Below, in pieces: positions 24,883-33,545 of a DNA stretch of 36,247 bases (position 1 is its first letter; every line of letters begins with the position of its first letter). The notes beneath the pieces were generated by a model. The model was not told the DNA's origin. It saw only the letters and a program-made list of their open reading frames with translations, and made no database searches. The stretch covers positions 1 to 36,247 of the forward strand of contig JAOTZM010000004.1 of the NCBI GenBank assembly GCA_029861345.1, read 5' to 3'. Both the position numbers and the translations under genes were made by a program. The DNA is from Candidatus Nitrosopumilus sp. Its GTDB lineage: Archaea; Thermoproteota; Nitrososphaeria; Nitrososphaerales; Nitrosopumilaceae.

Positions 24883-24930
24883 TGCCTTCTGTCCAGGCCA
24901 TACCTGTAGGCATTCAAGGTTGCCTTGTTG
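24883..24930 (+). other. second pair of hairpins in the purN upstream region
   Basis: TGCCT (24883-24887) pairs with AGGCA (24908-24912), enclosing CAGG-CCATA-CCTG (24894-24906). Directly after comes CAAGG-TTG-CCTTG. Together with the preceding structure this could be one longer RNA or part of a purN leader. The segment is again richer in G+C than its surroundings and has no open frame. Confidence 0.35.
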
Positions 24931-25043
24931 CGGATACTATTCTCAAAGAGGGGTAGAGATCTTTGCATGGTTCTATTACAAATGAATTGTATTAATGCAT
25001 GTCTCACATGCTTTAATTGTAGGCTTAATCTATTAATGACTAG

Positions 25044-25661
25044 TTGCTAAATCTAGGAATTTTAATCTCAGGTCGTGGGAGCAACATGGAATCTATCCTT
25101 AAATCAATTAAAAGAGAGAAAATCCCCATCAAACCAGCAGTTGTTATTTCAAATAAGCCTGATGCAGTGGGGCTGAAAATAGCTGAAAAGTTAGGAATCA
25201 ATATTGAGATTATTGAAAGTAAGGGGTTCAAAGGAACTAGATGGCAATATGACAAAAAGGTAATTGCAACTCTAACAAAATACGGGGTTACCCCAAGAAA
25301 TGGCCTTGTATGTCTTGCGGGATTTATGAGAATTATCAGTCCAGAATTTGTAAAAAAATACAAAAACAGAATTCTCAATATTCATCCTGCATTACTTCCA
25401 GCATTTCCAGGATTAGATTCACAAAAACAAGCATTGGATTATGGTTCAAAATATTCAGGATGTACAGTACATTTTGTGGATACAGGAATGGATACGGGTC
25501 CAATCATAATTCAGTCAGTTGTTAAAATCAAAGAGAATGACACAGAAGAGTCATTATCAAAAAGAATTCTTAAAGAAGAACACAGGATTTATTCCAAAGC
25601 AGTTGACCTGTTTGCCAGAAAAAAGATCAAAGTTTCGGGCAGAAGAACAGTAATCAGTTAA
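25044..25661 (+). CDS. purN: phosphoribosylglycinamide formyltransferase
   Basis: 205 aa. Transfers a formyl group from 10-formyl-THF to GAR in the third step of purine synthesis. The phosphate-binding loop is ISGRGSNMES (8-17), LVCLAGFMRIIS (88-99) is the family strand-helix, and the catalytic triad is Asn112, His114 (NIHPALLPAFPG) and Asp150 in VDTGMDTGPI. A TTG start with TTTAATT about 30 nt upstream fits a leaderless mRNA. The substrate GAR comes from PurD, and the cofactor from FolD, both within 4 kb. It ends 4 nt inside the convergent cupin gene. Confidence 0.95.
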   Translation: MLNLGILISGRGSNMESILKSIKREKIPIKPAVVISNKPDAVGLKIAEKLGINIEIIESKGFKGTRWQYDKKVIATLTKYGVTPRNGLVCLAGFMRIISPEFVKKYKNRILNIHPALLPAFPGLDSQKQALDYGSKYSGCTVHFVDTGMDTGPIIIQSVVKIKENDTEESLSKRILKEEHRIYSKAVDLFARKKIKVSGRRTVIS

Positions 25662-25981
25662 GAATCAGATCCACCAAAAAAATACAAAACTTTGAGCTCT
25701 TTTTTGTTTCCATAAAAATAATGTTCAATATTCTTTGCCACAAAGAATGCTTTGTCTTTTTCAATTTTGTAATCTTTGTCCTTGATTTTCAAAAAACCAT
25801 CACCAGAAATTATATAATATATCTCGTCGTTCTCATGAGGCTCTTGAGTATCTTCTTCTCCAGGCTTTAGGATCAAAATGCCAGCGGCCAAACTGAGTTT
25901 GTTGATAAAAGTATGAAAATAGGTATTACTTTTTTTTATTTTATTAATTGAGTCATTAATATCAAATTCTAGTTGCATCAC
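25658..25981 (-). CDS. small cupin protein
   Basis: 107-aa single-domain cupin. Motif 1 is seen as LKPGEEDTQEPHENDEIYYI with the His/Glu metal-ligand pattern (His49, Glu53), then SGDGFLKIKDKDYKIEKDKA, and motif 2 KNIEHYFYGN with the second His. Substrate unknown. It overlaps the ABM gene upstream by 4 nt (ATGA), so the two form an operon whose products probably act on the same small molecule. Confidence 0.8.
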   Translation of the reverse strand: MMQLEFDINDSINKIKKSNTYFHTFINKLSLAAGILILKPGEEDTQEPHENDEIYYIISGDGFLKIKDKDYKIEKDKAFFVAKNIEHYFYGNKKELKVLYFFGGSDS

Positions 25982-26262
25982 TGAGCAACTACGTTATAGA
26001 ATTTTGGAGATGGAGGTTGTTCCATAAAGGAGGATGCTTTTTTGTGAAGTTCTTCATGGTCTGGACTTTGGTGCATCTGACCAAATTTTTCAAGGTTTTC
26101 AAACTCTACAAGAACCCTGTGTTGCCCATCTTTTGTTTCCAATAATCTTCTTGAAATAAATCCGTCAAATTTTGAAACTACTTTGTTTGCCTCTGAAAAC
26201 CACTGCTTAAATTCATCCAAAGAATCGGGTTTTATTTTGACATCAGAGACTACGACGAACAT
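25978..26262 (-). CDS. antibiotic-biosynthesis-monooxygenase (ABM) domain protein
   Basis: 94-aa ferredoxin-like dimeric alpha+beta barrel: VVVSDVKIKPDSLDEFKQWF, the helix EANKVVSKFDGFISRRLLE, then HRVLVEFENLEKFGQMHQSP and a last helix DHEELHKKASSF. ABM proteins include quinone/heme oxygenases and degrade reactive aromatic compounds; no haem-binding or catalytic residue is conclusive here. First gene of a two-gene operon with the cupin. It is divergent from folD. Confidence 0.8.
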   Translation of the reverse strand: MFVVVSDVKIKPDSLDEFKQWFSEANKVVSKFDGFISRRLLETKDGQHRVLVEFENLEKFGQMHQSPDHEELHKKASSFMEQPPSPKFYNVVAQ

Positions 26263-26328
26263 ATAGGTACTTCATCCAGAACCATATAATTTCTTTTCTT
26301 AGATTTTCAGGAATAAACATTCCAAGGA

Positions 26329-26336
26329 TTAAATAT
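26329..26336 (+). promoter_or_regulatory. TATA-like box of folD
   Basis: TTAAATAT lies 28 to 21 nt upstream of the GTG at 26357, suggesting a leaderless folD mRNA and supporting the GTG as start. Confidence 0.45.
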
Positions 26337-26356
26337 CTACAGATCAAAAACAAATT

Positions 26357-27220
26357 GTGACAGGCATCAAGATTGACGGAAAAGTCATTGCACAGTCAGT
26401 AAAAGAAAGAGTCAGAAAAGCCGTAGAAGAGCTAAATACTCAGGGAGTTAATCCTTGTTTGGCTACCATCCTCATTGGAGAAAATCCGGCATCTGCAACA
26501 TATGTTAAAAATAAGCACAATGCATGTCAAGAAGTAGGAATAGCAACAAAAGATCATAAACTTGATGCAAATATTACTCAATCAGAACTAAGTAGCATTA
26601 TTGACAATCTAAATTCAGATAGTTCTGTTCATGGAATTCTGGTCCAACTTCCACTACCCAAACAATTGGATGAATTTACTACCACATCAAGAATATCACC
26701 ACTAAAAGATGTGGATGGTTTAACCCCACATAATGTAGGATTACTTGCAATGAAAAAAGCAGTATTGGTTGCATGTACACCATCAGGGATAATGGAAATT
26801 TTTGAGTATCACGGAATTAATTTAGATGGAAAAAATGTAGTTTTGATCAATAGAAGCAATTTGGTTGGAAAACCACTCTATCATCTGTTATTAGAAAAAA
26901 ATGCAACTGTGGTCACATGCCATTCTAGAACAAAGAATCTAACAGAGTTTTGTCAAGCTGCAGATATTGTCATTACAGGTGTAGGGGATAGAAACAAATT
27001 CACATTAACACCTGAAATGATTAAAGAAGATTCAATTGTAATCGATGTTGCAATATCGAGGTTCCAAGAAAAGTTAGTAGGAGATTCAGACTTTGATAAG
27101 ATTATCCAAAAAGCCTCTTTTGCAACACCAGTTCCAGGAGGAGTTGGCCCCATGACAGTTGCAATGTTACTAAAAAATACAATTACTGCAGCATCTTTGA
27201 GTAGTCAAATTGGAAGATAA
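26357..27220 (+). CDS. folD: methylene-THF dehydrogenase / methenyl-THF cyclohydrolase
   Basis: 287-aa bifunctional enzyme that interconverts 5,10-methylene-, methenyl- and 10-formyl-THF using NAD(P). Family marks: LIGENPASATYVKNKHNACQ with the catalytic Lys, HGILVQLPLP, KDVDGLTPHNVG, the Rossmann segment VVLINRSNLVGKPL and the closing PVPGGVGPMTVAMLLKNT. Length is standard and the start is GTG. It overlaps the cyclo-ligase gene by 11 nt, forming a one-carbon operon. It shows that this organism runs a THF-type one-carbon pool. Confidence 0.96.
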   Translation: MTGIKIDGKVIAQSVKERVRKAVEELNTQGVNPCLATILIGENPASATYVKNKHNACQEVGIATKDHKLDANITQSELSSIIDNLNSDSSVHGILVQLPLPKQLDEFTTTSRISPLKDVDGLTPHNVGLLAMKKAVLVACTPSGIMEIFEYHGINLDGKNVVLINRSNLVGKPLYHLLLEKNATVVTCHSRTKNLTEFCQAADIVITGVGDRNKFTLTPEMIKEDSIVIDVAISRFQEKLVGDSDFDKIIQKASFATPVPGGVGPMTVAMLLKNTITAASLSSQIGR

Positions 27221-27773
27221 TCCTGGAAAAAAATCACTGAGAAATCTTCTTTTAGAAAAAAGAGATAACACATCTTTTGATTTTATGAAGATTGCAAGTG
27301 AGAAAATGCAAAAAAGATTAAAGAAAATGAAGGTATTCAGAGATGCTCAAAAGATTGGAGCATATTATCCAATTGGAAGCGAAGTTTTAACACAGGATAT
27401 CATTCAAGAATTACTAAGTATTGGAAAAGAGGTATTTTTACCCAAAGTCCTAGGAGAGAAGATGGAATTTAGAAAAATTGTTGATTTTTCAAGCCTAGAA
27501 AAAGGTAATTTTGACATCATGGAACCAAAGGAGAATTGTCAAGTAGATAATTATCTAGATGTGATTTTGGTTCCCACCGTGGGGATATCACCAATTGGAT
27601 TGAGATTAGGGTATGGTCATGGGTTTTATGATAAATTTCTAGCAGACTACAAGACCATAACAATATCTTTGACTTTGGAAAAACAGATTGTAAAAAACAT
27701 TCCAAAAGCAGAGCACGATGTAATTATTGATTGGATTGTAACAGAAGATAGAATTTTAAAGACTCAGATATAA
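27210..27773 (+). CDS. 5-formyltetrahydrofolate cyclo-ligase
   Basis: 187 aa. ATP-dependent conversion of 5-formyl-THF to methenyl-THF, rescuing folate from a dead-end form. The family pattern is present: RNLLLEKRD, IGAYYPIGSEVLTQDI, VFLPKV, LDVILVPTVGIS, and the ATP-loop GLRLGYGHGFYDKFLA. A TTG start inside folD suggests translational coupling. Its end overlaps the convergent purD stop by 10 nt. Length is standard. Confidence 0.93.
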   Translation: MEDNPGKKSLRNLLLEKRDNTSFDFMKIASEKMQKRLKKMKVFRDAQKIGAYYPIGSEVLTQDIIQELLSIGKEVFLPKVLGEKMEFRKIVDFSSLEKGNFDIMEPKENCQVDNYLDVILVPTVGISPIGLRLGYGHGFYDKFLADYKTITISLTLEKQIVKNIPKAEHDVIIDWIVTEDRILKTQI

Positions 27774-29029
27774 GAAAGACCTTTTTGACCAATATCTTTT
27801 CTGCAATATTTATGAGGCCATGAGATTTTATCAGCTGCAGCATAAGTATTTGCAATTGCAGATTCTAAAGAGTCACCTAATGCTGTTACTCCTAAAACAC
27901 GTCCGCCATTTGAAAAAACTTGTCCATCTAGTTTTTTTGTTCCTGCATGAAAAACGTGCGCATCACTTGGAACAGAATCAAATCCGGAGATTTTTTCATT
28001 TTTGGCATATGACTCTGGATATCCCTCAGATGCTAAAACAACACATACTGCAGATTGGTGTTTCCAGTAAACAGGAGGCATTGATGACAATCTACCTTCA
28101 ACGCTTGCAATTAAATAATCATACAGATCAAAGTCCATCCTCATTGTAATTGGCTGACATTCGGGATCACCCATTCTTACATTATATTCTAAAACAAAGG
28201 GCTCATTATCTCTAATCATAATTCCAGCATACAAAAATCCCTTGAAAGAAATTCCCTCATTTTTCATAGATTGAATTGTTTTATCAATAATTTTTTCCTG
28301 GATTTTTTTTGCTAGTGTATCATCCACAATAGGAGTTGGAGAATAGGCACCCATGCCACCCGTGTTAGGACCTTTGTCATTATCAAAAATTCTCTTATGA
28401 TCTTGACTGGATGCCATTGGAATTGCAATCTTTCCATCAGAGAGAGCAATGTATGAGGCCTCAATTCCATCTATTCTCTCCTCTACAATGATACGATTTC
28501 CAGCCTTGCCAAATGCCTTTTTCACCAAAATTGTTTGAATTGCAAAAATTGCTTCTTCATTACTATTGCAAACAATAACTCCTTTACCAGCAGCAAGACC
28601 ATCAGCCTTTACTACCACATTGTAATCGAGAGATTCTACATAGTCTTGAGCTTTTTTTGCATCATCAAATATTTCAAAGCGTGCCGTCGGAATATCATTT
28701 CGTCTCATAAAGTTCTTAGCCCAAATCTTACTTGATTCAAGCTGTGCTGCTTGTTTTGAGGGGCCAAAAACTTTGAGATTGAGCTGATTAAATTTATCAA
28801 CAATTCCTGCTGCCAATGGGTCCTCAGGTCCAACCACTGTAAAGCAGTTATTTTCTTGAGCAAAATTAGATAATTCATCTAAATCATTCACATTTATGGG
28901 AATATTATTTTCAGTTCCGCCATTTCCAGGAGCGGTAAAAACAGTATCAACTTTAGGACTTTGAGATAGCTTCCATGATAATGCATGTTCTCGCCCACCA
29001 GAACCAACTACCAGAATATTTACCAACAA
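27764..29029 (-). CDS. purD: phosphoribosylamine-glycine ligase
   Basis: 421-aa ATP-grasp ligase that joins glycine to phosphoribosylamine to give GAR. N-terminal motif GSGGREHAL at 9-17, then FTVVGPEDPLAAGIVD, FGPSKQAAQLESSKIWAKNF, the ATP-grasp signature VVKADGLAAGKGVIVC, and SSQDHKRIFDNDKGPNTGGM and YNVRMGDPECQ near the end. Two TTG codons (29029, 29026) stand in a row, and TATATAA lies about 25 nt upstream. It points away from ileS, and the two share a short promoter region. The product feeds PurN. Confidence 0.95.
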   Translation of the reverse strand: MLVNILVVGSGGREHALSWKLSQSPKVDTVFTAPGNGGTENNIPINVNDLDELSNFAQENNCFTVVGPEDPLAAGIVDKFNQLNLKVFGPSKQAAQLESSKIWAKNFMRRNDIPTARFEIFDDAKKAQDYVESLDYNVVVKADGLAAGKGVIVCNSNEEAIFAIQTILVKKAFGKAGNRIIVEERIDGIEASYIALSDGKIAIPMASSQDHKRIFDNDKGPNTGGMGAYSPTPIVDDTLAKKIQEKIIDKTIQSMKNEGISFKGFLYAGIMIRDNEPFVLEYNVRMGDPECQPITMRMDFDLYDYLIASVEGRLSSMPPVYWKHQSAVCVVLASEGYPESYAKNEKISGFDSVPSDAHVFHAGTKKLDGQVFSNGGRVLGVTALGDSLESAIANTYAAADKISWPHKYCRKDIGQKGLSYI

Positions 29030-29047
29030 AAATTATCTTTTGTTCAA

Positions 29048-29054
29048 TTATATA
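29048..29054 (-). promoter_or_regulatory. TATA box of purD
   Basis: TATATAA on the minus strand, 25 nt upstream of the first TTG, implies a leaderless purD mRNA. The same short region also contains TTTATAAT (29092-29099) pointing at ileS. Confidence 0.5.
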
Positions 29055-29112
29055 ATCCAAATCTTGTGGAACCAATTTAGCTTTATAATGCCACCTGCAT
29101 ATCAAAATCCAG

Positions 29113-32100
29113 ATGGAACTTTCTACAAAATTTGATGCAAAAGAGATAGAATCCCAAGTAAAAGAGTACATCAAGTCAATTGATTTAGAAAGACAGATTT
29201 TTGCATCGGATAAACCTGAAAAAATTAGATTCATCGAAGGGCCCCCTACAATGAATGGAATCCCACATGCAGGTCATCTTAGAGGTAGAGTCATCAAAGA
29301 TTTATGGTATAGATTCAATACATTGTTAGGAAAAAAAATCGAATTTAACGGAGGGTGGGATACTCAAGGGCTTCCAGTGGAATTACAGGTTGAAAAAGAA
29401 TTAGGAGTAACAGGTGGAAAGACTGAAGCGATAAAACAATTTGGAGTTGAGAGAATTGTATCTGAATGTAAAAAAGTTGTTGAAAAATATAATAAAACAT
29501 GGATAGAAGTTGATGAATTACTTGGGATGTCATTTAATCATGACAAAGCATATTGGACTTTTAGAGATGAATTTATTGAAAGAGAGTGGCAAGTGCTAAA
29601 AAAAGCACATGAAAAAGGAATTTTAGAAGAAGACTTTACTGTTATTGCCTATTGCCCAAGTTGCCAAACATCACTTAGCCATGCAGAGGTAAATCAAGGA
29701 TATGAAGAAGTTAAAGATCCTTCATTATACTACAAAGTTAAACTAGTTGATGAAGATTCTTTTTTGATAGTATGGACTACCATGCCATTTACACTAGTTA
29801 CAGATGCAATGGTAGGTTTACAACCCAAAGAAGATTACGCTTATGTCAAAGTAGAAAATGAGACATGGGTTGTTGGAAAGACAAGACTAGAAGAATTCAT
29901 GACAGAGGTAAAAGTAGAGGAGTATAAAATTGAAAAAACAGTAAAAGGTTCAGAATTTGAAGGAAAAAAATACACCCACCCATTGTTGAATTTAATTCCA
30001 GGATTAAATGAATGTGCAGAATTAAATAATTTTCATGTTGCAGTCTCTGAATCCTTTGTTGATGTCAGTACAGGAAGTGGAGTGGTGCATTTATCTCCTG
30101 CAAACGGAGAAGAAGATATCAAAATAGCAAATAAAAGAAATGTAAAAATTTTTAATCCTATTGATGATGAAGTAAAATTTACTGCTCATGCAGGAAAATA
30201 CAGCGGAATGTTTGTCAGAGATGCAGACAGGATAATTGTAGAAGATCTAAAGGATTGTAACGCTCTTGTAAAGATTGGAAAAATAAAGCACAAATATCCC
30301 TTATGCTGGAGATCACGCCATCCTATTGTATGGCTTGCCAGAAAAGGTTGGTTTTACAAATTGGACCGCCTTGACAATAAAGCAATTGATGCAGCAGAAA
30401 GTGTAGAATACTTTTTTGAGCAACCAAAAAACAGGTTTCTGGGAATAATCAAAGAAAGACATCCTTGGTGTATTTCCCGAGAAAGAATTTGGGGTTGTCC
30501 ATTACCTGTTTGGGACTGCGAAGATTGTGGTGAAAAAAATTGGTTCTTTACAAGAAAGGAAATTGTTGATGCTGCAAAAAACCTTCCAGATGGACCAAAT
30601 TTTGAATTGCATAAACCATGGATTGACAACATCACGATAAAGTGCAGAAGATGTGGGAGTGTCAAAACAAAGAGAGAAGAATATGTTTTGGATACGTGGC
30701 ACAATAGTGGTTCTGCCCCATATTCATCATTGACAGATGAAGAATATTTAAAAGAAATTCCTGCTCCATTTTTTACAGAAGGGATTGATCAAACAAGAGG
30801 GTGGGCATATACTCTACTTATCGAAAATGTAATCTTAAACTATGGTCCCATTCCACCTTACAAGTCATTTTTATTCCAAGGACATGTCCTCGATGAAAAA
30901 GGAGGTAAAATGAGTAAAAGCAAAGGAAATGTTTTGGAAGGATCTGAGTTGCTACAAAAATATCCTGCAGATTTGGTACGCTTCTATTTCATGTGGAAAG
31001 CAAGTCCAATAGAGCCACTAAGTTTCAGTACTGAAGAATTAATGTCAAGGCCATATCAAGTAATCAACACCCTATTCAACCTACATCTTTACTTTGAACA
31101 AAATAGTAAATACGATAATTTTGATAAATCAAACACCATTGAATGGGCAAAACAAAATGATTTGTTAATTTCTCCTGATATTTGGCTCCTCTCAAAACTT
31201 CAAAAATTAATCAAGAAAATTACTGAAAAAAATCAAACGTGTAAATTTCACGAGGGTGCTAAATCAATTGACGATTTTATCATAAATAATCTTAGTCAAA
31301 TCTACATTCCAATTACTAGAGGAGAGTTATGGGATGAAGATGAGGAAAAGAAAAACAGGAGACTGGCAATATATTCAGTACTAGGAGAAGTTCTCAAAAC
31401 ACTTGATATTTTGATTCATCCATTTTGTCCATTTACTAGTGAATATCTTTATCAGACTGTTTTTGATGAAAAACAAAGTATCCTACTTGATAAATGGCCT
31501 AAATATCAAGAAACACTTGTCAGTGAAGAGATTGAAGAATCATTTGATATCATGAAAGATGTGGTATCTGTTTCTTCAGCAGCAAGAATGAAAGGAAAAC
31601 TAAAGAGACGATGGCCTCTAAATGAGGCACAAATTTGTGTAAGAAAAGGTCAAAAAATTAAACTTGGATCATTATCTGATTTGTTACAATCTCAGTTAAA
31701 CGTAGAAAATTTCAGGATAGTTGAAATGGAAAAAGAATCAGGATTAGAACAATTGTTAGAATTAAAACAATTAGAATTACCTGTCAAGGCAAATGTTGAA
31801 TTAGAAAGAAAGAGAATAGGACCTAAAGCAAAGCAACACATGGGAAGACTAGTTACAATGTTTGCAGAAACAAATCCCGAAGAGATTGTTTCATCATTAC
31901 AAAAAGATGGAAAATATAATTTTGATATTGATGGAGAAATCATTTCATTGGATAACGAAGATTTTGTTGTAAATTTTGATGCAGATGAAAACTTTGCTGC
32001 ATCAAAAAGAGACAATTACATTGTATTCATTTCAACATCACGAAACAAAGAGATGATGGCAAAAGGATTAGTAAAAGATATTGCAAGAAGACTTCAAACT

Positions 32101-32310
32101 CTAAGAAAAGAGAAAGGATACAATCCAACTGATGTTTTAGATGTTGCATCAATTCTTGATTTGGATAAAGAGTTACTTGATATGATTAAAGAAAGAGCAG
32201 AAGAATTGGCATTTTTGGTTAGAGTAAAGAAGATAGACTTTACAGAATCCTGCAAAGAATACAAAGATGATGATGTCGATGGACAGAAAATCAGAATATC
32301 AGTAGAATAG
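29113..32310 (+). CDS. ileS: isoleucyl-tRNA synthetase
   Basis: 1065-aa class I aminoacyl-tRNA synthetase charging tRNA-Ile. The HIGH motif appears as HAGH (52-55) after PPTMNGIP, the KMSKS motif as KMSKSKGN starting near residue 599, and the editing (CP1) domain lies between with VIWTTMPFTLVTD-type sequence. CPSC/CRRC-type Cys pairs indicate zinc sites (CPSCQ in the insertion, CEDCG, CRRCG). The C-terminal domain is long and Lys/Glu-rich, as in the archaeal/eukaryotic subtype. Transcribed away from purD. Confidence 0.97.
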   Translation: MELSTKFDAKEIESQVKEYIKSIDLERQIFASDKPEKIRFIEGPPTMNGIPHAGHLRGRVIKDLWYRFNTLLGKKIEFNGGWDTQGLPVELQVEKELGVTGGKTEAIKQFGVERIVSECKKVVEKYNKTWIEVDELLGMSFNHDKAYWTFRDEFIEREWQVLKKAHEKGILEEDFTVIAYCPSCQTSLSHAEVNQGYEEVKDPSLYYKVKLVDEDSFLIVWTTMPFTLVTDAMVGLQPKEDYAYVKVENETWVVGKTRLEEFMTEVKVEEYKIEKTVKGSEFEGKKYTHPLLNLIPGLNECAELNNFHVAVSESFVDVSTGSGVVHLSPANGEEDIKIANKRNVKIFNPIDDEVKFTAHAGKYSGMFVRDADRIIVEDLKDCNALVKIGKIKHKYPLCWRSRHPIVWLARKGWFYKLDRLDNKAIDAAESVEYFFEQPKNRFLGIIKERHPWCISRERIWGCPLPVWDCEDCGEKNWFFTRKEIVDAAKNLPDGPNFELHKPWIDNITIKCRRCGSVKTKREEYVLDTWHNSGSAPYSSLTDEEYLKEIPAPFFTEGIDQTRGWAYTLLIENVILNYGPIPPYKSFLFQGHVLDEKGGKMSKSKGNVLEGSELLQKYPADLVRFYFMWKASPIEPLSFSTEELMSRPYQVINTLFNLHLYFEQNSKYDNFDKSNTIEWAKQNDLLISPDIWLLSKLQKLIKKITEKNQTCKFHEGAKSIDDFIINNLSQIYIPITRGELWDEDEEKKNRRLAIYSVLGEVLKTLDILIHPFCPFTSEYLYQTVFDEKQSILLDKWPKYQETLVSEEIEESFDIMKDVVSVSSAARMKGKLKRRWPLNEAQICVRKGQKIKLGSLSDLLQSQLNVENFRIVEMEKESGLEQLLELKQLELPVKANVELERKRIGPKAKQHMGRLVTMFAETNPEEIVSSLQKDGKYNFDIDGEIISLDNEDFVVNFDADENFAASKRDNYIVFISTSRNKEMMAKGLVKDIARRLQTLRKEKGYNPTDVLDVASILDLDKELLDMIKERAEELAFLVRVKKIDFTESCKEYKDDDVDGQKIRISVE

Positions 32311-32511
32311 TTATTTCAAAGATTTAGAATGAGTGCAATGCAATCTACTGTTATTTATTAGAATCAGAAAACGTTTTCAATGCATCTCCACTAGAGTAAT
32401 GATATCAGGTTCCAAATCTATATTTTCCCAGAACTCTTGTGGAATTAATTTTAAAAACAGAATCAGATTTTTAAAAGAAACTTTTTATGTCTAGCATTGA
32501 CTGCAAATTCA

Positions 32512-33096
32512 ATGTCAGACTCCAATCAACATCATGTCGTAGGAGTTGAATTTCTCAAGCAAAATGGTGTAGATGTAGATGCTTTAATCAAAGAGTTAAC
32601 AATTAATGCATCAGTAGAATTTGTGGCATACTATTACTTTACAAACCTCAGATCATTCTGTACAGGTATGGAAGGAGAAGGGATCAAAGGAGTAATTGAG
32701 GATGCTAGACTTGAGGATTTGAGTCATTTTGAATCATGTATTGACAGATTATTTCAGCTTGGAGGAGAGTTTCCAAAAGACATTGTAGATTTTTGCAATC
32801 AAGCAGGTGCAGATTTCTTACAATCAGACAAAAGTACAACTCTAAAAGAAATTTTAGAAAAATGTCTAAAAGCCGAACAAGGTGCTATTATCAACTGGAA
32901 TAAAATATGTCAAATGACTCATGGAAAAGATCCTATGACGTATGATATTGCAGCAAGTATTCTTGCTGAAGAAATTGAACATGAATCATGGTTCTTAGAA
33001 TTGCTAGATGGTAGACCATCAGGACATATGAGAAGAAGATATTCTGGTGAGAGGCCACATACAGGCAAGCATTCTAGATCTCTGGATAATCTGTGA
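32512..33096 (+). CDS. DPS-like ferritin-family protein
   Basis: Four-helix-bundle protein of the archaeal DPS-like group that stores iron and protects from peroxide. Visible helices contain ASVEFVAYYYFTNLRSF, EDARLEDLSHFESCIDRLF, LKEILEKCLKAEQGAIINW and ASILAEEIEHESWFLELL; the Glu/His residues in AxxE, EDLSHF and EEIEHE form the di-iron site pattern. I start at ATG 32512 (194 aa), since TTTTTATG lies 30 nt upstream; an in-frame TTG at 32497 would add five residues. The C-terminal 25 residues are Arg/His-rich (RRRYSGERPHTGKHSRS), which could bind DNA as in bacterial Dps tails. Confidence 0.88.
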   Translation: MSDSNQHHVVGVEFLKQNGVDVDALIKELTINASVEFVAYYYFTNLRSFCTGMEGEGIKGVIEDARLEDLSHFESCIDRLFQLGGEFPKDIVDFCNQAGADFLQSDKSTTLKEILEKCLKAEQGAIINWNKICQMTHGKDPMTYDIAASILAEEIEHESWFLELLDGRPSGHMRRRYSGERPHTGKHSRSLDNL

Positions 33097-33097
33097 T

Positions 33098-33121
33098 TCT
33101 TTTCTTTTTTTCTTATTTTTT
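33098..33121 (+). terminator. poly-T terminator after the DPS-like gene
   Basis: T-runs of four, seven and six T begin directly after the TGA stop, without a hairpin. Strong archaeal-type T-tract. Confidence 0.6.
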
Positions 33122-33177
33122 GATATAATTTTTTAATCTAAAATCAACTAACTAGCTAGCTTTTAGCTAAAATGGGA

Positions 33178-33186
33178 TTATAAATA
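33178..33186 (+). promoter_or_regulatory. strong TATA box
   Basis: TTATAAATA, close to the archaeal consensus, lies 30 to 22 nt upstream of the ATG at 33208 and gives a leaderless mRNA for the next gene. Confidence 0.6.
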
Positions 33187-33207
33187 GAAAAAACGCATAT
33201 CAAAAAC

Positions 33208-33537
33208 ATGGTAAAACAGATTAGTTTGGATGCTTGGCAGATTCAACATTTAACAGAGCTGTTAGAAAAAGGTTCAGACATCGTTACAAAGACAAACAAA
33301 CCTATTGTACTATACAGACAAACCCTAGAAGAAGAAAATGACTCATATGAAGAAATAGTCTGCACTCTTACCAAGGGATACATTATTGAGCAAATGGTTA
33401 CATCAGGAGGAGTTTTGGTTCCGAGTTTCCATCAGCAATTTGTCTTTACAATTGAAGAATATCCTCAAGAACTATTGAGAAAAAGTAAGGATCGGTTTTT
33501 AGAGATGATTGACTTTCTTGAGGAGCAGTTAAAGTAA
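33208..33537 (+). CDS. hypothetical protein (109 aa)
   Basis: I recognise no family. It begins with helices (AWQIQHLTELLEKGSDIV), then a strand region with KPIVLYRQTL, an acidic turn EEENDSYEE and VCTLTKGYIIEQMVTSGGVL, and ends with a long amphipathic helix (RFLEMIDFLEEQLK). The codon bias and consensus TATA box make it a real, well-expressed gene. Monocistronic, between the DPS-like gene and sucC. Confidence 0.7.
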   Translation: MVKQISLDAWQIQHLTELLEKGSDIVTKTNKPIVLYRQTLEEENDSYEEIVCTLTKGYIIEQMVTSGGVLVPSFHQQFVFTIEEYPQELLRKSKDRFLEMIDFLEEQLK

Positions 33538-33545
33538 CGTCATAG

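Noticed and set aside
24004-25030. Near-identical short sequences TTAATTGTAGACTTAA and TTAATTGTAGGCTTAA at about 24005 and 25013
   Set aside because: Only 16 nt, AT-rich, one mismatch; expected by chance in DNA of this composition and not linked to a common gene type.
25040-25378. Minus-strand 112-codon frame inside purN
   Set aside because: Antisense shadow of purN, whose motifs are certain.
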